This document shows positions 51,655 through 61,450 of a stretch of DNA of 64,000 bases, in pieces. Under the pieces are notes generated by a model. It made no database searches, was not told the DNA's origin, and saw only the letters and a list, made by a program, of their open reading frames with translations. Source of the DNA: Planctomycetota bacterium (GTDB lineage Bacteria > Planctomycetota > Planctomycetia > Pirellulales > UBA1268); the NCBI GenBank assembly GCA_014238855.1, contig JABAAH010000003.1, forward strand, positions 1 to 64,000, in the 5' to 3' direction. The position numbers were made by a program, and so were the translations under genes. Each line of letters begins with the position of its first letter. The first letter of the stretch is position 1.

Positions 51655-52953
51655 GTGAAAAAGTTAGATTGTATCATCGTAGGAGCCGGGTTGTCCGGGC
51701 TCGCTTGCGCTCGGACACTTGTTGACGAGGCCAAGTCGGTACTGATTCTTGAATCAACAGATAGCCCTGGTGGACGAGTTGGCACAGACACCGTCAAGGG
51801 ATTTCAGATTGATCGTGGCTTTCAGGTATATTTAGATTCATACGCTGAAGGAAAGAAATTTCTCGACTATCCGTCTTTAAATTTCGGTGCTTTCGAACCG
51901 GGAGCACTTGTGGCACATCGCGGACGGTTACTTCCAATAAGTGATCCGTGGAGGCGGCCTTTTGCGGCCATTCGTTCGGTGCTGTCAGGCGCCGTTGGCG
52001 TGCCGGATGGTTTGCGTATTGCCTATTTGCGAAGTCAGGCTCTGGCTGGTGTACGAAATGGCAAGATAGACCCAATCGCTATTTCTAATGACAAAGAAAA
52101 AACAACACGAGAAGAACTGATTTCACGAGGCTTTTCATCGGATTTTATTCGATTGTTTTTTGAACCATTCTTTGGTGGTGTCTTTCTTGAAAGAAATCTG
52201 ACGACAGCATCACAAGTTTTTGAATTTACATTTGCGATGTTCTCTCTTGGTAGTGCATGTCTTCCAGCAGGTGGTATGTCTGCCATCCCTCGTCAAATGG
52301 TTCAAAAGCTTCCTTTGGGTTGTTTGGAGACTCTCGCTCCTGTTGTAAAAATCAATAACATGTCGGCCGGGGGCTGGGAAGTTGTACTCGAGGATGGGCG
52401 GCGATTGTGGGCTGAGTCGGTTGTTGTTTCAGCAGTTGCAGCAGCAAACACACGGCTTTTGCCAGAAGGCCTTCTCACGGCATGGACGCCTCCGTCATGG
52501 AAAGGTACTTGCCTTGTGGCTTTTGAATCTGATAAGAAGCCCCCGTGTGGAGAGACTCTGGTTGTCTCATCTGAACCGATTGCAATGGGACCAATTGATA
52601 ATCTGTCAACACCGTCTGCTGTTGCAAGTGGTTATGCGCCAGAGGGCAAAAATCTTATTTACGTTTCAGTACGGGGCGATTGGCAAGGTGAAGCTGAGCA
52701 GCTGCCGGCTGCGATACGTCAACAAGCTAAGGCCTGGTTTGGTGCCGAAGTTGAGCACTGGAAACACGTAGTAACAGTTTCAGTCTCACATGCGTTGCCA
52801 ATTGAAACGCCAGCTTCGAGGCGACAGAGATTTCCATCAAATTGTCTTGCGCCAAGTCTTTTTCTGTGCGGCGATCATCTTACGACGTCTTCTATTAATG
52901 GAGCACTAGCTGCTGGACGTCGTGCTGCCGAGGAAGTCTTACGATCGGCTTGA
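51655..52953 (+). CDS. FAD-dependent amine-oxidase/phytoene-desaturase-like protein
   Basis: 432 residues. The FAD site IIVGAGLSGLACARTLVDE at about residue 6, then LILESTDSPGGRVGTDTVKGFQIDRG, places it in the broad group of phytoene desaturases, protoporphyrinogen oxidases and monoamine oxidases. The end holds a second flavin contact, LCGDHLTTSSINGALAAGRRAAEE. The VQYLDSYAEGKKFL-type region and the missing carotenoid C-terminus make the exact reaction uncertain. It is 62 bases after the aldehyde dehydrogenase stop, so probably one operon. Confidence 0.85.
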   Translation: MKKLDCIIVGAGLSGLACARTLVDEAKSVLILESTDSPGGRVGTDTVKGFQIDRGFQVYLDSYAEGKKFLDYPSLNFGAFEPGALVAHRGRLLPISDPWRRPFAAIRSVLSGAVGVPDGLRIAYLRSQALAGVRNGKIDPIAISNDKEKTTREELISRGFSSDFIRLFFEPFFGGVFLERNLTTASQVFEFTFAMFSLGSACLPAGGMSAIPRQMVQKLPLGCLETLAPVVKINNMSAGGWEVVLEDGRRLWAESVVVSAVAAANTRLLPEGLLTAWTPPSWKGTCLVAFESDKKPPCGETLVVSSEPIAMGPIDNLSTPSAVASGYAPEGKNLIYVSVRGDWQGEAEQLPAAIRQQAKAWFGAEVEHWKHVVTVSVSHALPIETPASRRQRFPSNCLAPSLFLCGDHLTTSSINGALAAGRRAAEEVLRSA

Positions 52954-53476
52954 GCATGGTGTCGCTGAAGAGTTTATGCAGCAGATGATGTAGTACCCTC
53001 ATCGTAAGTCGATAGAGATTAATCGCAGTGAATCAGCCTCTCTTGCATAGCAGAATAGAAGACGGTGTTATTTTCATATTGCTAGCAAAAGTGGGGCGGT
53101 ATCTCGCTTCTAGACAACATCCTTGGAGATGTATGAAGAGACTCGCTTAGCCTGCCATGCCATACGCAAATCACTTCGACGAGTAACAGAAAGCGTGTCC
53201 TAGGGCCATGAATAGCAATGACGAGGAACAATGTTGCAGTTTGATTTAGAACTGAAAATCGTTGTCCTAGTCCTCCGAAAAGTCTTTCGAAGTGGCCCAA
53301 ATCCCACGAACTATTGCAGGGAATAAAAATATTGCACGCAAAAATCCCATCATAGCTGGTTGCCCTTCCCTGGAACGATTATTGGGCTAAGCGTACCAGT
53401 TTTTAGGAAGACGCTCTCGTCAGAGACATTTTGGCGGGTATACTGGAAATGAAACAAGCGTTTGAAACGGTTATTC
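52954..53476. other. 523-bp intergenic region
   Basis: No gene is evident. A minus-strand frame at 53082-53300 (72 codons) includes a hydrophobic stretch (TLFLVIAIHG) but no family or ribosome site. A TATACT hexamer lies at about 53440, upstream of the TetR gene, as a candidate -10 without a clear -35. Confidence 0.5.
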
Positions 53477-54157
53477 ATGTCGTCGATAAATACTAAAAAA
53501 AAAGAAAGTTCCGAGGTGAATCTGAATGAGGACCCTCGTGGTCGGATTCTATCCGCGGCAGGTCGAGAATTTGCTGAGAAGGGTTTCGAGGCCGCGACCA
53601 TTCGCGACATCTGCACTTTGGCATCGGTGAACGTTGCAGCGGTAAATTACTACTTTGGTGATAAACATCGGTTGTATATCGAAAGTGTGAGGCATGCACA
53701 CGAGGAACGCTCTCGGCAGTTCCCGCTGCCCGTGTGGGCTGATGGCACTTTGCCCACCGAAAAACTCCGAGGCTTCGTCGGAAATATGCTTGAGCGAATG
53801 TTGGGGTTTGATAAGCCACCCTGGCAGGTGCAATTGATGCTCCGAGAGGTCCTTCATCCGACTGATGCATGTAGGGAATTAGTGGAGGACTATATACGGC
53901 CTCACTTTTCAGTTTTATGCAAGATTCTCCATGAGTTAACAGACGGCAATTCGACACCAGCTGAATTGCGTCGAATTGGTTTAAGCATCGGTGGACAATG
54001 TTTTTTATATCGTGCTGCCGGTGATGTTGTCGGCATGCTCATTCCACCAAATGAAATAAAGGAAATGCACAATTCTGTAGACCTCGCTGATCATATCACA
54101 GCGTATTGTCTGGCTGCTCTTGGAAAGCATGCGCCACTTTCGGTTGAGGCGTCGTAG
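53477..54157 (+). CDS. TetR-family repressor with a CerR-like C-terminal domain
   Basis: 226 residues from the ATG at 53477 (a TTG 15 bases upstream is in frame). The TetR helix-turn-helix: RILSAAGREFAEKGFEAATIRDICTLASVNVAAVNYYFGDKHRLY-type residues over about 25-70, in the usual place. The C-terminal part (LSIGGQCFLYRAAGDVV) resembles the CerR/YbiH ligand domain found with efflux genes. It lies just before an MFP-RND pair on the same strand and is likely its local repressor. No efflux TolC-type gene is in the window. Confidence 0.88.
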   Translation: MSSINTKKKESSEVNLNEDPRGRILSAAGREFAEKGFEAATIRDICTLASVNVAAVNYYFGDKHRLYIESVRHAHEERSRQFPLPVWADGTLPTEKLRGFVGNMLERMLGFDKPPWQVQLMLREVLHPTDACRELVEDYIRPHFSVLCKILHELTDGNSTPAELRRIGLSIGGQCFLYRAAGDVVGMLIPPNEIKEMHNSVDLADHITAYCLAALGKHAPLSVEAS

Positions 54158-54158
54158 G

Positions 54159-54182
54159 AACTATAAGTTGCATAAGATAGTT
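54159..54182 (+). promoter_or_regulatory. Imperfect palindrome between tetR and the efflux genes
   Basis: AACTAT and ATAGTT, 6-bp arms separated by 12 bases with TGCA at the centre; 16 of 24 bases are symmetric. It lies directly after the repressor's stop and about 50 bases before the membrane-fusion gene, where a TetR operator for the pump genes would be expected. Confidence 0.4.
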
Positions 54183-54228
54183 GGTTATGTAGGTGACTCA
54201 AAAGTGATTGAAGGAGGCGCTTAGAGAA

Positions 54229-55653
54229 ATGAAAATGTTTTGGACTATTCTCGGTTGGATTGCGCCTTTTCTTATTCTTGGTGGTGGCGTAGCCGCTTTC
54301 ATGGCAATGGGGAGTCAGCCGCCTCCGCCACGAACAACGAATGAAGCCGCTACTGTAATAGCGGTTAAGACAATAGCTGCTACTCGTGACCCCAGTGTTT
54401 TCCAGATTGACTTTGATGGTGTTGTGGTGCCGCTTCGTGAAGTTACGCTTTCGGCTGAGGTGGCTGGGCGGATAGTAAAAAAAACACCTGATTGCCAGAG
54501 TGGTGAGTTTGTTGAAAAAGGTACGTTACTCCTTGAAATCGATACCCGTGACTACGAACTCGAGGTTCGCCGTCTGAAGCAAGAACTCAAGCAGGCCGTA
54601 TTGTCGATCGAAGAAATTGACGAAGAGATCAAGCAGAATGAGCGTTCGGTAGAACTTGCAAAGCGACAGGTGGAGTTAGCCCACCGGGAAGTCGTGAGGC
54701 AGAATAATCTCAAGTCTGACAGAGTCGTGACTGAGGCGGCTTATGAACGAGCTTTACGAGACGAACTGTCTGCAGACAGCAACCTGAATACATTACAAGG
54801 TCAGCGACGAGTTTTTGCCAAGCGGCGTATTCGTCTGAATGAAGCCGAAACACTCGTGGCAACAATGCTTGAACGATCTCAACTCGATCTTGGTAGGACT
54901 AATATTATTGCGCCTGTCAGTGGTATTGTCGTTGAGGAGATGGTTGAAGCAGAGTCTTTTGTGAGCAAGGGAACTCCGCTTGTGACAATTGAGGATACGA
55001 GTGCGGCTGAAGTACGAGTAAGCCTCCAGATGGATGATGTGTCGAGAATTTGGAGTGATAGCCGTCGGGTGGCTGGTGCGTCTGCCTATGATTTCCCTGA
55101 TACGCCAGCATCCGTGGTGTATCGCATCGGGAATCGTCAGTACCGCTGGCAGGGGGTGTTAGAAAGGCAAGAAGGGAAAGGCCTTGAGGAGCGAACGCGA
55201 ACGCTTCCCTGTCGTGTACTTATTGCTGAGCCAACTGTTGTTGAGGCCATTGACCGCTACGGATCTCCATTGCCGGAGTTGCCCGCAGGCGCACCAAAGT
55301 CGCTGCTACGTGGCATGTTTGTCGACGTCCAGGTAGAGGTGCAAACAAGGCAGACCTTGGTATCCGTTCCATGTGAGGCGCTGCGGCCAAATGGTGATGT
55401 CTGGATTGTTAAAAATAAGTCACTTATTATTCTTCAGCCACCACTTATTCAGGTGGCAGCAGGTAGAGCTGTTTTTGAATCGACGCCTGACGGTATGAAT
55501 CCAAATGATCAAGTTGTAGTGAGTCAAATAGCAAATCCGAGGGCGGGAATGTTAGTCGTTGACAGTTCTGGGCACCTTGGCACTCCTTCAACGAAGGCCT
55601 CTCAATCAAAGGTTGATAATTCGTCAGCGGATTCCTCTGAATCAGGCAAGTGA
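54229..55653 (+). CDS. RND efflux periplasmic adaptor (membrane fusion protein)
   Basis: Links the inner-membrane pump to an outer channel. 474 residues: an N-terminal anchor helix (IAPFLILGGGVAAFMAMG), a lipoyl-like half (VTLSAEVAGRIVKKTPDCQSGEFVEKGTLL), a long coiled coil at about 105-215, the second lipoyl half (NIIAPVSGIVVEEMVEAESFVSKGTPLVTI) and a barrel domain. GGAGG lies 12 bases before the ATG. The end is Ser-rich. The pump gene starts 9 bases after the stop. Confidence 0.92.
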   Translation: MKMFWTILGWIAPFLILGGGVAAFMAMGSQPPPPRTTNEAATVIAVKTIAATRDPSVFQIDFDGVVVPLREVTLSAEVAGRIVKKTPDCQSGEFVEKGTLLLEIDTRDYELEVRRLKQELKQAVLSIEEIDEEIKQNERSVELAKRQVELAHREVVRQNNLKSDRVVTEAAYERALRDELSADSNLNTLQGQRRVFAKRRIRLNEAETLVATMLERSQLDLGRTNIIAPVSGIVVEEMVEAESFVSKGTPLVTIEDTSAAEVRVSLQMDDVSRIWSDSRRVAGASAYDFPDTPASVVYRIGNRQYRWQGVLERQEGKGLEERTRTLPCRVLIAEPTVVEAIDRYGSPLPELPAGAPKSLLRGMFVDVQVEVQTRQTLVSVPCEALRPNGDVWIVKNKSLIILQPPLIQVAAGRAVFESTPDGMNPNDQVVVSQIANPRAGMLVVDSSGHLGTPSTKASQSKVDNSSADSSESGK

Positions 55654-55662
55654 GAAACTCTT

Positions 55663-58600
55663 ATGCGGCGTATCATCTCGTGGACTATCGAAAACATGCC
55701 GGCTATGAATACGCTGGTCGCAGCAATTCTTCTCGTGGGAGTGATGAGTTTTGCTGGCATGCGGCGAGAGGTGTTTCCGGAATTTGAGCTTGAGATAATT
55801 CTTGTATCGGTTCCGTATCCAGGAGCGACGCCCGAAGAAGTCGAAGAAGGAATCTGCCAAAAAGTTGAAGAAGCTTGCCGCAGTGTAACGGGGATAAAAA
55901 AACTCACGAGCGTTGCGCAAGAAGGTGTAGGTTTTTGTGTTTTTGAGCTTGGTTCTGCTGCCAAGAATGTGCAGAAAGTGCTTAGTGAAATTCGTTCAGA
56001 AGTTGAGCGAATACCAAGTCTTCCGGAGCTTGCTGAAGATCCAAAGGTTGAGCAGATAACTCTTCGTAATCCTGCAATCAAGGTTGGTATTGTGGCACCT
56101 CGACTTGCAGGTGGGGTTTCCGAGACCGAATTACGAGATGTCGCCGAAGTTATTCGAGATGACTTGCTCGCTTTACCGGCTGTGTCTGCCGCAAATCTGC
56201 AAGGAGCGAGGGACTACGAAATCGATATTGAGATTTCAGAGCGGACACTTCGGAAATACGGGCTTTCGCTTCGAAAAGTTGCCAATATCGTGCGGCAAGA
56301 AAATCTTGAACTGCCAGGAGGTCGAATACGAGGCGAAAGTGGAGAAATTCTTTTACGGGGAAAGAACAAACGGTACGTCGGAGATGAAATCGCTGAACTG
56401 CCTTTGGTGACATTGCCGGATGGCCTTGTTTTGACAGTTGGTGATTTGGGCACGGTGCACGATGATTTCGCTGATGTCGCTGCAACAAATCAAATCAATG
56501 GCCGGCAAGGAATGGTTGTGTCTATTGACCGGAGTTCAGGCGAAGATCTGTTGGCTATGACGGAAGCCGTGAAAGCCTATGTCAGTAAGGTGTCATTGCC
56601 TCAGGGGTATGAAATTGTGACATGGGCTGACCAGTCTGTAGACGTGCGTGATCGGCTCGAGATGTTGGTGAATACAGGGACGCAGGGGCTTCTTATTGTG
56701 TTTATCATACTTTCACTTTTTCTGAATTTAAAAATTGCTTTTTGGGTTGCGCTTGGTATTCCGTTTTGCATGCTTGGTACAGGGGGGCTGATGTTCCTCA
56801 CGGACCAGACGCTCAATATGCTCTCCATGTTTGCGTTTCTCATGGCGATTGGCATTGTGGTGGATGATGCGATTGTTGTGAGTGACAATATTGAGCGACA
56901 CCGACGGCTCGGTAAGAAATTAGTCACTGCTGCCATCGATGGTACTGCTGAAGTCACACCCAGTGTTGTCTCGAGTGTGACGACAACGGTGATTACCTTT
57001 CTTCCGCTTTGCTTTGTCTCTGGTGTCATGGGCAAATTTATTGCCGTCATGCCATTTGCATTTATTACAGCTTTAATCATGTCGCTCGGTGAGTCCTTGC
57101 TCATCCTTCCTGGACATCTGTCTCATGAAAAAGGCCTGGTCTTTACCGTACTCGGCTGGTTGCTCTTCCCCTTTCGTGTTTTTCTGCCAGTTTTGGAGTG
57201 GTTACAAAAGGGGTGTGATCGAGGTCTTCAGTGGGTTATTCGTTCGTGTTATCGCCCTCTTCTGAATATTGCTTTGGCAAATCGCCTGAGCACTATGGCA
57301 CTTGCTGTCAGTGTTCTTTTGATGGCTGTCGCTCTTGTTCGTAGTGGTGTAACACCGTTCTCATTATTCCCAAAAATTGATGCAAATCGACTGCTAGCAA
57401 AAATTACTTTTCCGGATGGTACGCCGTCAGGAGTAACGGATGAAGCAACTCGCCGGATTGAGCAAGCTGCTTTTGACGTAGGTCAGCGTCTCTCAAAGAC
57501 AGAAGACACTATTGTTCGACTGGTTCATCGATCAGTGGGCCATGTCGCTGCTCAAGGTGAAGTCGGACCAGATGCCCGCGTGAGTGGCAGCCATGTTGGG
57601 GCCGTGGCAATTGAGCTTGTCGACGGTGAAAGCAGAGAGGTTACAAGCGAGCAGTTTATCAGTGACTGGAGAATGGCAGCAGGTAATTTCCCAGGGGTAG
57701 AAAGCCTTGTTTACAAGACGGAAAATATCGGTCCGGGTGGTAAGGCTGTTGAGTTCAAACTGTTGTCCCGAAGTGATCCAGAATCTATTCGCCAGCTTGA
57801 GGAAGCAGTTGAGCGTTGCAAGAATTGGCTTGCCCAGTATCCCGGTGTCATTGACATTGACGACGATTCTCGTCCCGGGAAGTGGGAATATCAGATTCGT
57901 GTGAAGCCTGAAGCTGAGGCAATGGGTGTCTCTCTTGCAGATCTTGCGGGTACCGTCCGTGCCAGTTATTACGGCGAGGAGGTTATGCGGCTTCAGCGAG
58001 GTCGTCATGAAGTGAAGCTCATGGTGCGATATCCACGTGAAGAACGACGAAGTGTAGCGACACTCAATGATATTCGTGTGACGAGTCCTGATGGAGTGAA
58101 GCGAGCGCTTGATGAGCTGGCCGAGATCGACATAAAGCGTGGCTATTCAGAAATTAATCGATTGAGTCAGAAGCGATCAATAACTGTCGTTGCTGATATT
58201 GATGTCGCGAAGAGTTCTCTTACAAGTGGTCAGATTACTGGTGATATGGGAAAGCGACTCATGCCTGACTTGTTAGCTGAATATCCACTTGTGAGCGTTC
58301 GGTGGGAGGGGGAGCAGGAACAGACCACGGAGAGTCTCGAAAGTTTAGCTGTGGGTTTTATTGTTGCCTTATTTGCAATGTTTGTCCTTCTTACAATGGA
58401 ATTTAAATCATACTTTCAGCCACTATTGATTATTGCAATTATTCCATTTGGTTGTGCCGGCTCCGTGTTTGGTCATGCATTGCTTGGCATGCCGCTGACT
58501 ATCTTCAGTATGTTTGGGCTGGTTGCACTTGCTGGTGTCGTGGTCAATGACTCAATCGTTCTCATCGATTTTATTAATCATCGAGTACGGTCAGGCATGC

Positions 58601-58896
58601 CGCTGTACGAATCTCTTCGCGAGGCCGGACAGTTACGATTTAGGCCGGTGTTTCTCACAAGTGTCACAACGATAGGGGGGCTTTTTCCACTGATGACGGA
58701 GACGAGCTTTCAAGCTCAGTTTCTAGTTCCGATGGCTACGTCACTTGTCTTTGGCTTGGCTGCTACGACACTCATTGTTCTCATCCTCGTGCCTGTCATG
58801 TATTCCTTTTTTGGTACATCGGCTCGAAAACAAGTAGATGACGAATCAGATTGGCAGGAGATTGAAGCAGAGTCGGCTGAGCATGCGTTGGTCTGA
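55663..58896 (+). CDS. RND efflux pump, AcrB/HAE1-type permease
   Basis: 1,077-residue proton-driven exporter. Twelve helices are evident in two halves, each with a large periplasmic loop. The opening MRRIISWTIENMPAMNTLV, the loop block PYPGATPEEVEE, and the TM4 pair VVDDAIVV at about residue 400 (the proton relay Asp-Asp) are all present; VNDSIVLIDF marks the matching helix in half two. Substrate cannot be told from sequence. It is last of the tetR-MFP-RND operon; a 14-bp tandem repeat follows 37 bases after the stop. Confidence 0.95.
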   Translation: MRRIISWTIENMPAMNTLVAAILLVGVMSFAGMRREVFPEFELEIILVSVPYPGATPEEVEEGICQKVEEACRSVTGIKKLTSVAQEGVGFCVFELGSAAKNVQKVLSEIRSEVERIPSLPELAEDPKVEQITLRNPAIKVGIVAPRLAGGVSETELRDVAEVIRDDLLALPAVSAANLQGARDYEIDIEISERTLRKYGLSLRKVANIVRQENLELPGGRIRGESGEILLRGKNKRYVGDEIAELPLVTLPDGLVLTVGDLGTVHDDFADVAATNQINGRQGMVVSIDRSSGEDLLAMTEAVKAYVSKVSLPQGYEIVTWADQSVDVRDRLEMLVNTGTQGLLIVFIILSLFLNLKIAFWVALGIPFCMLGTGGLMFLTDQTLNMLSMFAFLMAIGIVVDDAIVVSDNIERHRRLGKKLVTAAIDGTAEVTPSVVSSVTTTVITFLPLCFVSGVMGKFIAVMPFAFITALIMSLGESLLILPGHLSHEKGLVFTVLGWLLFPFRVFLPVLEWLQKGCDRGLQWVIRSCYRPLLNIALANRLSTMALAVSVLLMAVALVRSGVTPFSLFPKIDANRLLAKITFPDGTPSGVTDEATRRIEQAAFDVGQRLSKTEDTIVRLVHRSVGHVAAQGEVGPDARVSGSHVGAVAIELVDGESREVTSEQFISDWRMAAGNFPGVESLVYKTENIGPGGKAVEFKLLSRSDPESIRQLEEAVERCKNWLAQYPGVIDIDDDSRPGKWEYQIRVKPEAEAMGVSLADLAGTVRASYYGEEVMRLQRGRHEVKLMVRYPREERRSVATLNDIRVTSPDGVKRALDELAEIDIKRGYSEINRLSQKRSITVVADIDVAKSSLTSGQITGDMGKRLMPDLLAEYPLVSVRWEGEQEQTTESLESLAVGFIVALFAMFVLLTMEFKSYFQPLLIIAIIPFGCAGSVFGHALLGMPLTIFSMFGLVALAGVVVNDSIVLIDFINHRVRSGMPLYESLREAGQLRFRPVFLTSVTTIGGLFPLMTETSFQAQFLVPMATSLVFGLAATTLIVLILVPVMYSFFGTSARKQVDDESDWQEIEAESAEHALV

Positions 58897-58933
58897 GTCG
58901 GCTCGATCCTGTCACATGCATTTCCAGCGACCT

Positions 58934-58995
58934 CTGGCTTCAGGACTCTGGCTTCAGGACTCTGGCTTCAGGACTCTGGCTTCAGGACTCTGGCT
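58934..58995 (+). repeat. 14-bp tandem repeat, four copies plus six bases
   Basis: Four perfect units of CTGGCTTCAGGACT followed by CTGGCT, with no mismatch, between the RND stop and ychF. It is GC-rich compared with its setting. Transcripts of either strand could form no strong hairpin from it. The rest of the 275-bp gap (58897-59171) shows nothing I can name. Confidence 0.9.
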
Positions 58996-59171
58996 CTGTG
59001 GCACGTGTTTTTGCGAAACGGTGCGATACTTTTCCGTCAAGTTGTTCCGGTGCATTTCGGTCAAAAAAGCGTCTCGTTATCAGTTCGTTTCCGAAACAGA
59101 GTATGTAGATTTATAGCCGCGGTAGCAGTGGATACTGATTGCTTACAGCGCGTCTTTTATGCGAGAAGGCC

Positions 59172-60263
59172 TCATCGATTGCAGAGAAAATGGCAGACGT
59201 CGCCGTCCTGCATGACATATTCTTTGCCCTCAATACGCAATTTTCCAGCAGCACGAATTTCTTTTTCGCTACCAAACTCCTCTAAATCATCGACAGAATG
59301 TATCTCAGTTCGGATGAATCCTTTTTCAAAATCTGTATGGATAACACCTGCCGCTTGTGGGGCCGTTGCACCTATGGGAACGGTCCATGCGCGAACCTCT
59401 TTTTCTCCGGCAGTGAAGAAACTCTGCAATCCAAGAGTCGCGTATGTAGCTCGAGCAAGAACTGCTAAAGCAGGCTCACGTAGTCCAACATCTGTAAGCA
59501 TTTCAAGACGATCGTCGTGCTCTAGTTCTGCAAGTTCTGCTTCAAGTTTTGCACACACTGCAATGGCACTAGCATGAACAGAGGACGCAGCTTTATAAAC
59601 TTTCTGGACCAGTTCGCCACTTCCTTCAAGGTCAGACTCATCAACATTTGCAACGTAAAGAATAGGCTTTGCAGAAAGCAGCCCAAGTTCTTTGATAGCT
59701 GCTTGCTCTGTTTCTGTAAGGTCAAGTGTTCGGACTGGTTTTTCATTCGTTAAATGTTCTTGGCATTTCTTAAGTACTTCGAGTCGTTTTTTTGCTTCCT
59801 TGTCTAAGCTGCGGGCATTTCGCTCAGCCTTGGGCATGATACCTTCAAAGTGTTGTAGGTCAGCTAGCAGGAGTTCGAGCTCGATGGTTTCCATGTCAGC
59901 AACTGGGTCAACTTTCCCAGCAACATGAATGACATCGGGGTCGTCGAAGCATCTCACGACTTGCAAGATCGCATCGACTTCACGGATGTGGGCAAGAAAT
60001 TTGTTTCCTAGCCCTTGTCCTTCACTCGCTCCTTGTACTATCCCCGCGATATCCACAAGTTTTAGTACGGCCGGGATGACTTTTTGTGTTTGAACGTGTG
60101 TCGTAATTCGTTCCAAACGAATATCAGGCACGCTCACCATACCCTCGTTCGGCTCAATCGTGCAGAAGGGATAGTTTTCACTCTGTGCAGCTTGTGAGAG
60201 TGTCAGCGCGTTGAAGAGCGTGCTTTTGCCAACGTTGGGCAGGCCAACAATACCAGCTTCCAT
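59172..60263 (-). CDS. ychF: Ribosome-binding ATPase YchF (Obg-like)
   Basis: Conserved P-loop ATPase of the OBG family that binds ribosomes and is linked to stress and iron responses. From the ATG at 60263 ([17 protein letters not shown]) it is 363 residues, the exact size of E. coli YchF. Further: [19 protein letters not shown] (G3), NVDES in place of the usual NKxD (ATP preference), and a C-terminal TGS domain ending near [13 protein letters not shown] longer frame runs back through the desaturase stop. The upstream gene's stop is five bases before the start. Confidence 0.95.
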   Translation of the reverse strand: MEAGIVGLPNVGKSTLFNALTLSQAAQSENYPFCTIEPNEGMVSVPDIRLERITTHVQTQKVIPAVLKLVDIAGIVQGASEGQGLGNKFLAHIREVDAILQVVRCFDDPDVIHVAGKVDPVADMETIELELLLADLQHFEGIMPKAERNARSLDKEAKKRLEVLKKCQEHLTNEKPVRTLDLTETEQAAIKELGLLSAKPILYVANVDESDLEGSGELVQKVYKAASSVHASAIAVCAKLEAELAELEHDDRLEMLTDVGLREPALAVLARATYATLGLQSFFTAGEKEVRAWTVPIGATAPQAAGVIHTDFEKGFIRTEIHSVDDLEEFGSEKEIRAAGKLRIEGKEYVMQDGDVCHFLCNR

Positions 60264-60268
60264 ATGAA

Positions 60269-61378
60269 TTACGAGGTGAGAGTCACCGCCCTTGCTCCGC
60301 CAAAAATAGTTCTTTTTGCTACCGGCCACCAACCAGGCTGATCAAGACCTCGATATCGAGAGTTCTCGGGCAGGTGTTGGGTGAGATACGTGTGTGCTCC
60401 TGCCAAGTTGTGGTATGGCAGCGAGGGGAAGAGGTGATGTAGCGCGTGGTATCGTATTGAGAATGGAAAGAAGAGAAGGGTCAGAGGGTCATTGCGAATG
60501 AAATTACATGAATCAAGAATATGCGATTCAACGTTACTGACTTCTCCATCGCCGTCAAAGTGGTGGTCGGCAAGTTGTCGCATTTGGTTCATCACGAGCG
60601 TTGTTAAGCCGAGTAGATAGAGAAGCGGTATGCGGCTCAGTGGGGCTGCACCTGTGAAAACAGCTAGAGGAATTGCAGCGGCTCTAATAAAGCAGAGCAC
60701 TTCCATAGCGGTAATCACTTTCCTGTCAAAGCGGGTGATCTGTCGTCTGTACCGAAGGTTAAGGGTCAGTGAGCTGCCACGTTCGAGTACAAACTCACGG
60801 AGTCGAGGGTGTAAGTACGATAACGGAGTCAGTAGGAATCTTAGAAAAACAATTATTGGGAACGCGACAATGAAAAGGCTGTAGCCAAGAGCACTCTTCC
60901 AATTGCCTGCCTCAAGTACGTTGGCAACATATTCTGGGTCTTCAGGTGTGCCGTACATTCGTTGGCTGTGGTGATCTCGATGATGTCGCGTAAAGAAGCA
61001 TGATGGAGTGAGCGTGAAGACACCTACAAGAAGATTCCATGCTACTTTGAAAGTTCGCATTTCGTTTGCGCCAAGGTGGCATACTTCGTGGATTAATGAG
61101 CCCAATCTATAGAGCCAGAAAACAGCAATTGGGAACGCAATGATTTGCTGCCAAGCCCCGAGAGGGGAAAGCAAATAAACCATTGCAGCGGAATATGCAA
61201 AAACCAAACTCAAAAGAAAATCGGTCCAGTACCGCAGGGGAGATACTTTAAAGAAATCTGTGTCCGATTCTGCGATAACCCGACGAGCATCTCGAATCCA
61301 TGTGGGAACCTTGTTTGTGCCAGAAGAATTCGTCAATTCATCGACCGGTGCGTCAATAGCTTCGACTGATCCTTGCAT
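60269..61378 (-). CDS. Membrane fatty acid desaturase
   Basis: Introduces a cis double bond into acyl chains using O2 and a di-iron site. 369 residues with four hydrophobic helices and the three His boxes: HEVCH near residue 93, HHRDHH near 133, and a late HALHH (with [11 protein letters not shown]) near 310. It belongs to the DesA/FADS-like group rather than the acyl-ACP type. The ATG has AAAGGAG six bases upstream. It precedes ychF by five bases and is divergent from the mpg gene by 72 bases. Confidence 0.9.
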   Translation of the reverse strand: MQGSVEAIDAPVDELTNSSGTNKVPTWIRDARRVIAESDTDFFKVSPLRYWTDFLLSLVFAYSAAMVYLLSPLGAWQQIIAFPIAVFWLYRLGSLIHEVCHLGANEMRTFKVAWNLLVGVFTLTPSCFFTRHHRDHHSQRMYGTPEDPEYVANVLEAGNWKSALGYSLFIVAFPIIVFLRFLLTPLSYLHPRLREFVLERGSSLTLNLRYRRQITRFDRKVITAMEVLCFIRAAAIPLAVFTGAAPLSRIPLLYLLGLTTLVMNQMRQLADHHFDGDGEVSNVESHILDSCNFIRNDPLTLLFFPFSIRYHALHHLFPSLPYHNLAGAHTYLTQHLPENSRYRGLDQPGWWPVAKRTIFGGARAVTLTS

Positions 61379-61450
61379 TGAATTCTCCTTTGTAATCTGA
61401 CACAGTGTTCTATCGGAATGGAATACGTCTGAATTGGGAGGTTTCGTGTC

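Noticed and set aside
53082..53300. 72-codon minus frame in the gap before tetR
   Set aside because: No ribosome site, no family and no neighbour support; kept only as a note in the intergenic entry.
58934..58995. Tandem repeat as a small CRISPR array
   Set aside because: Units are contiguous with no spacers and are only 14 bp; no cas genes.
58838..59116. 92-codon frame across the 14-bp tandem repeat
   Set aside because: Starts inside the RND gene and its peptide is only the repeat read out; no independent start.
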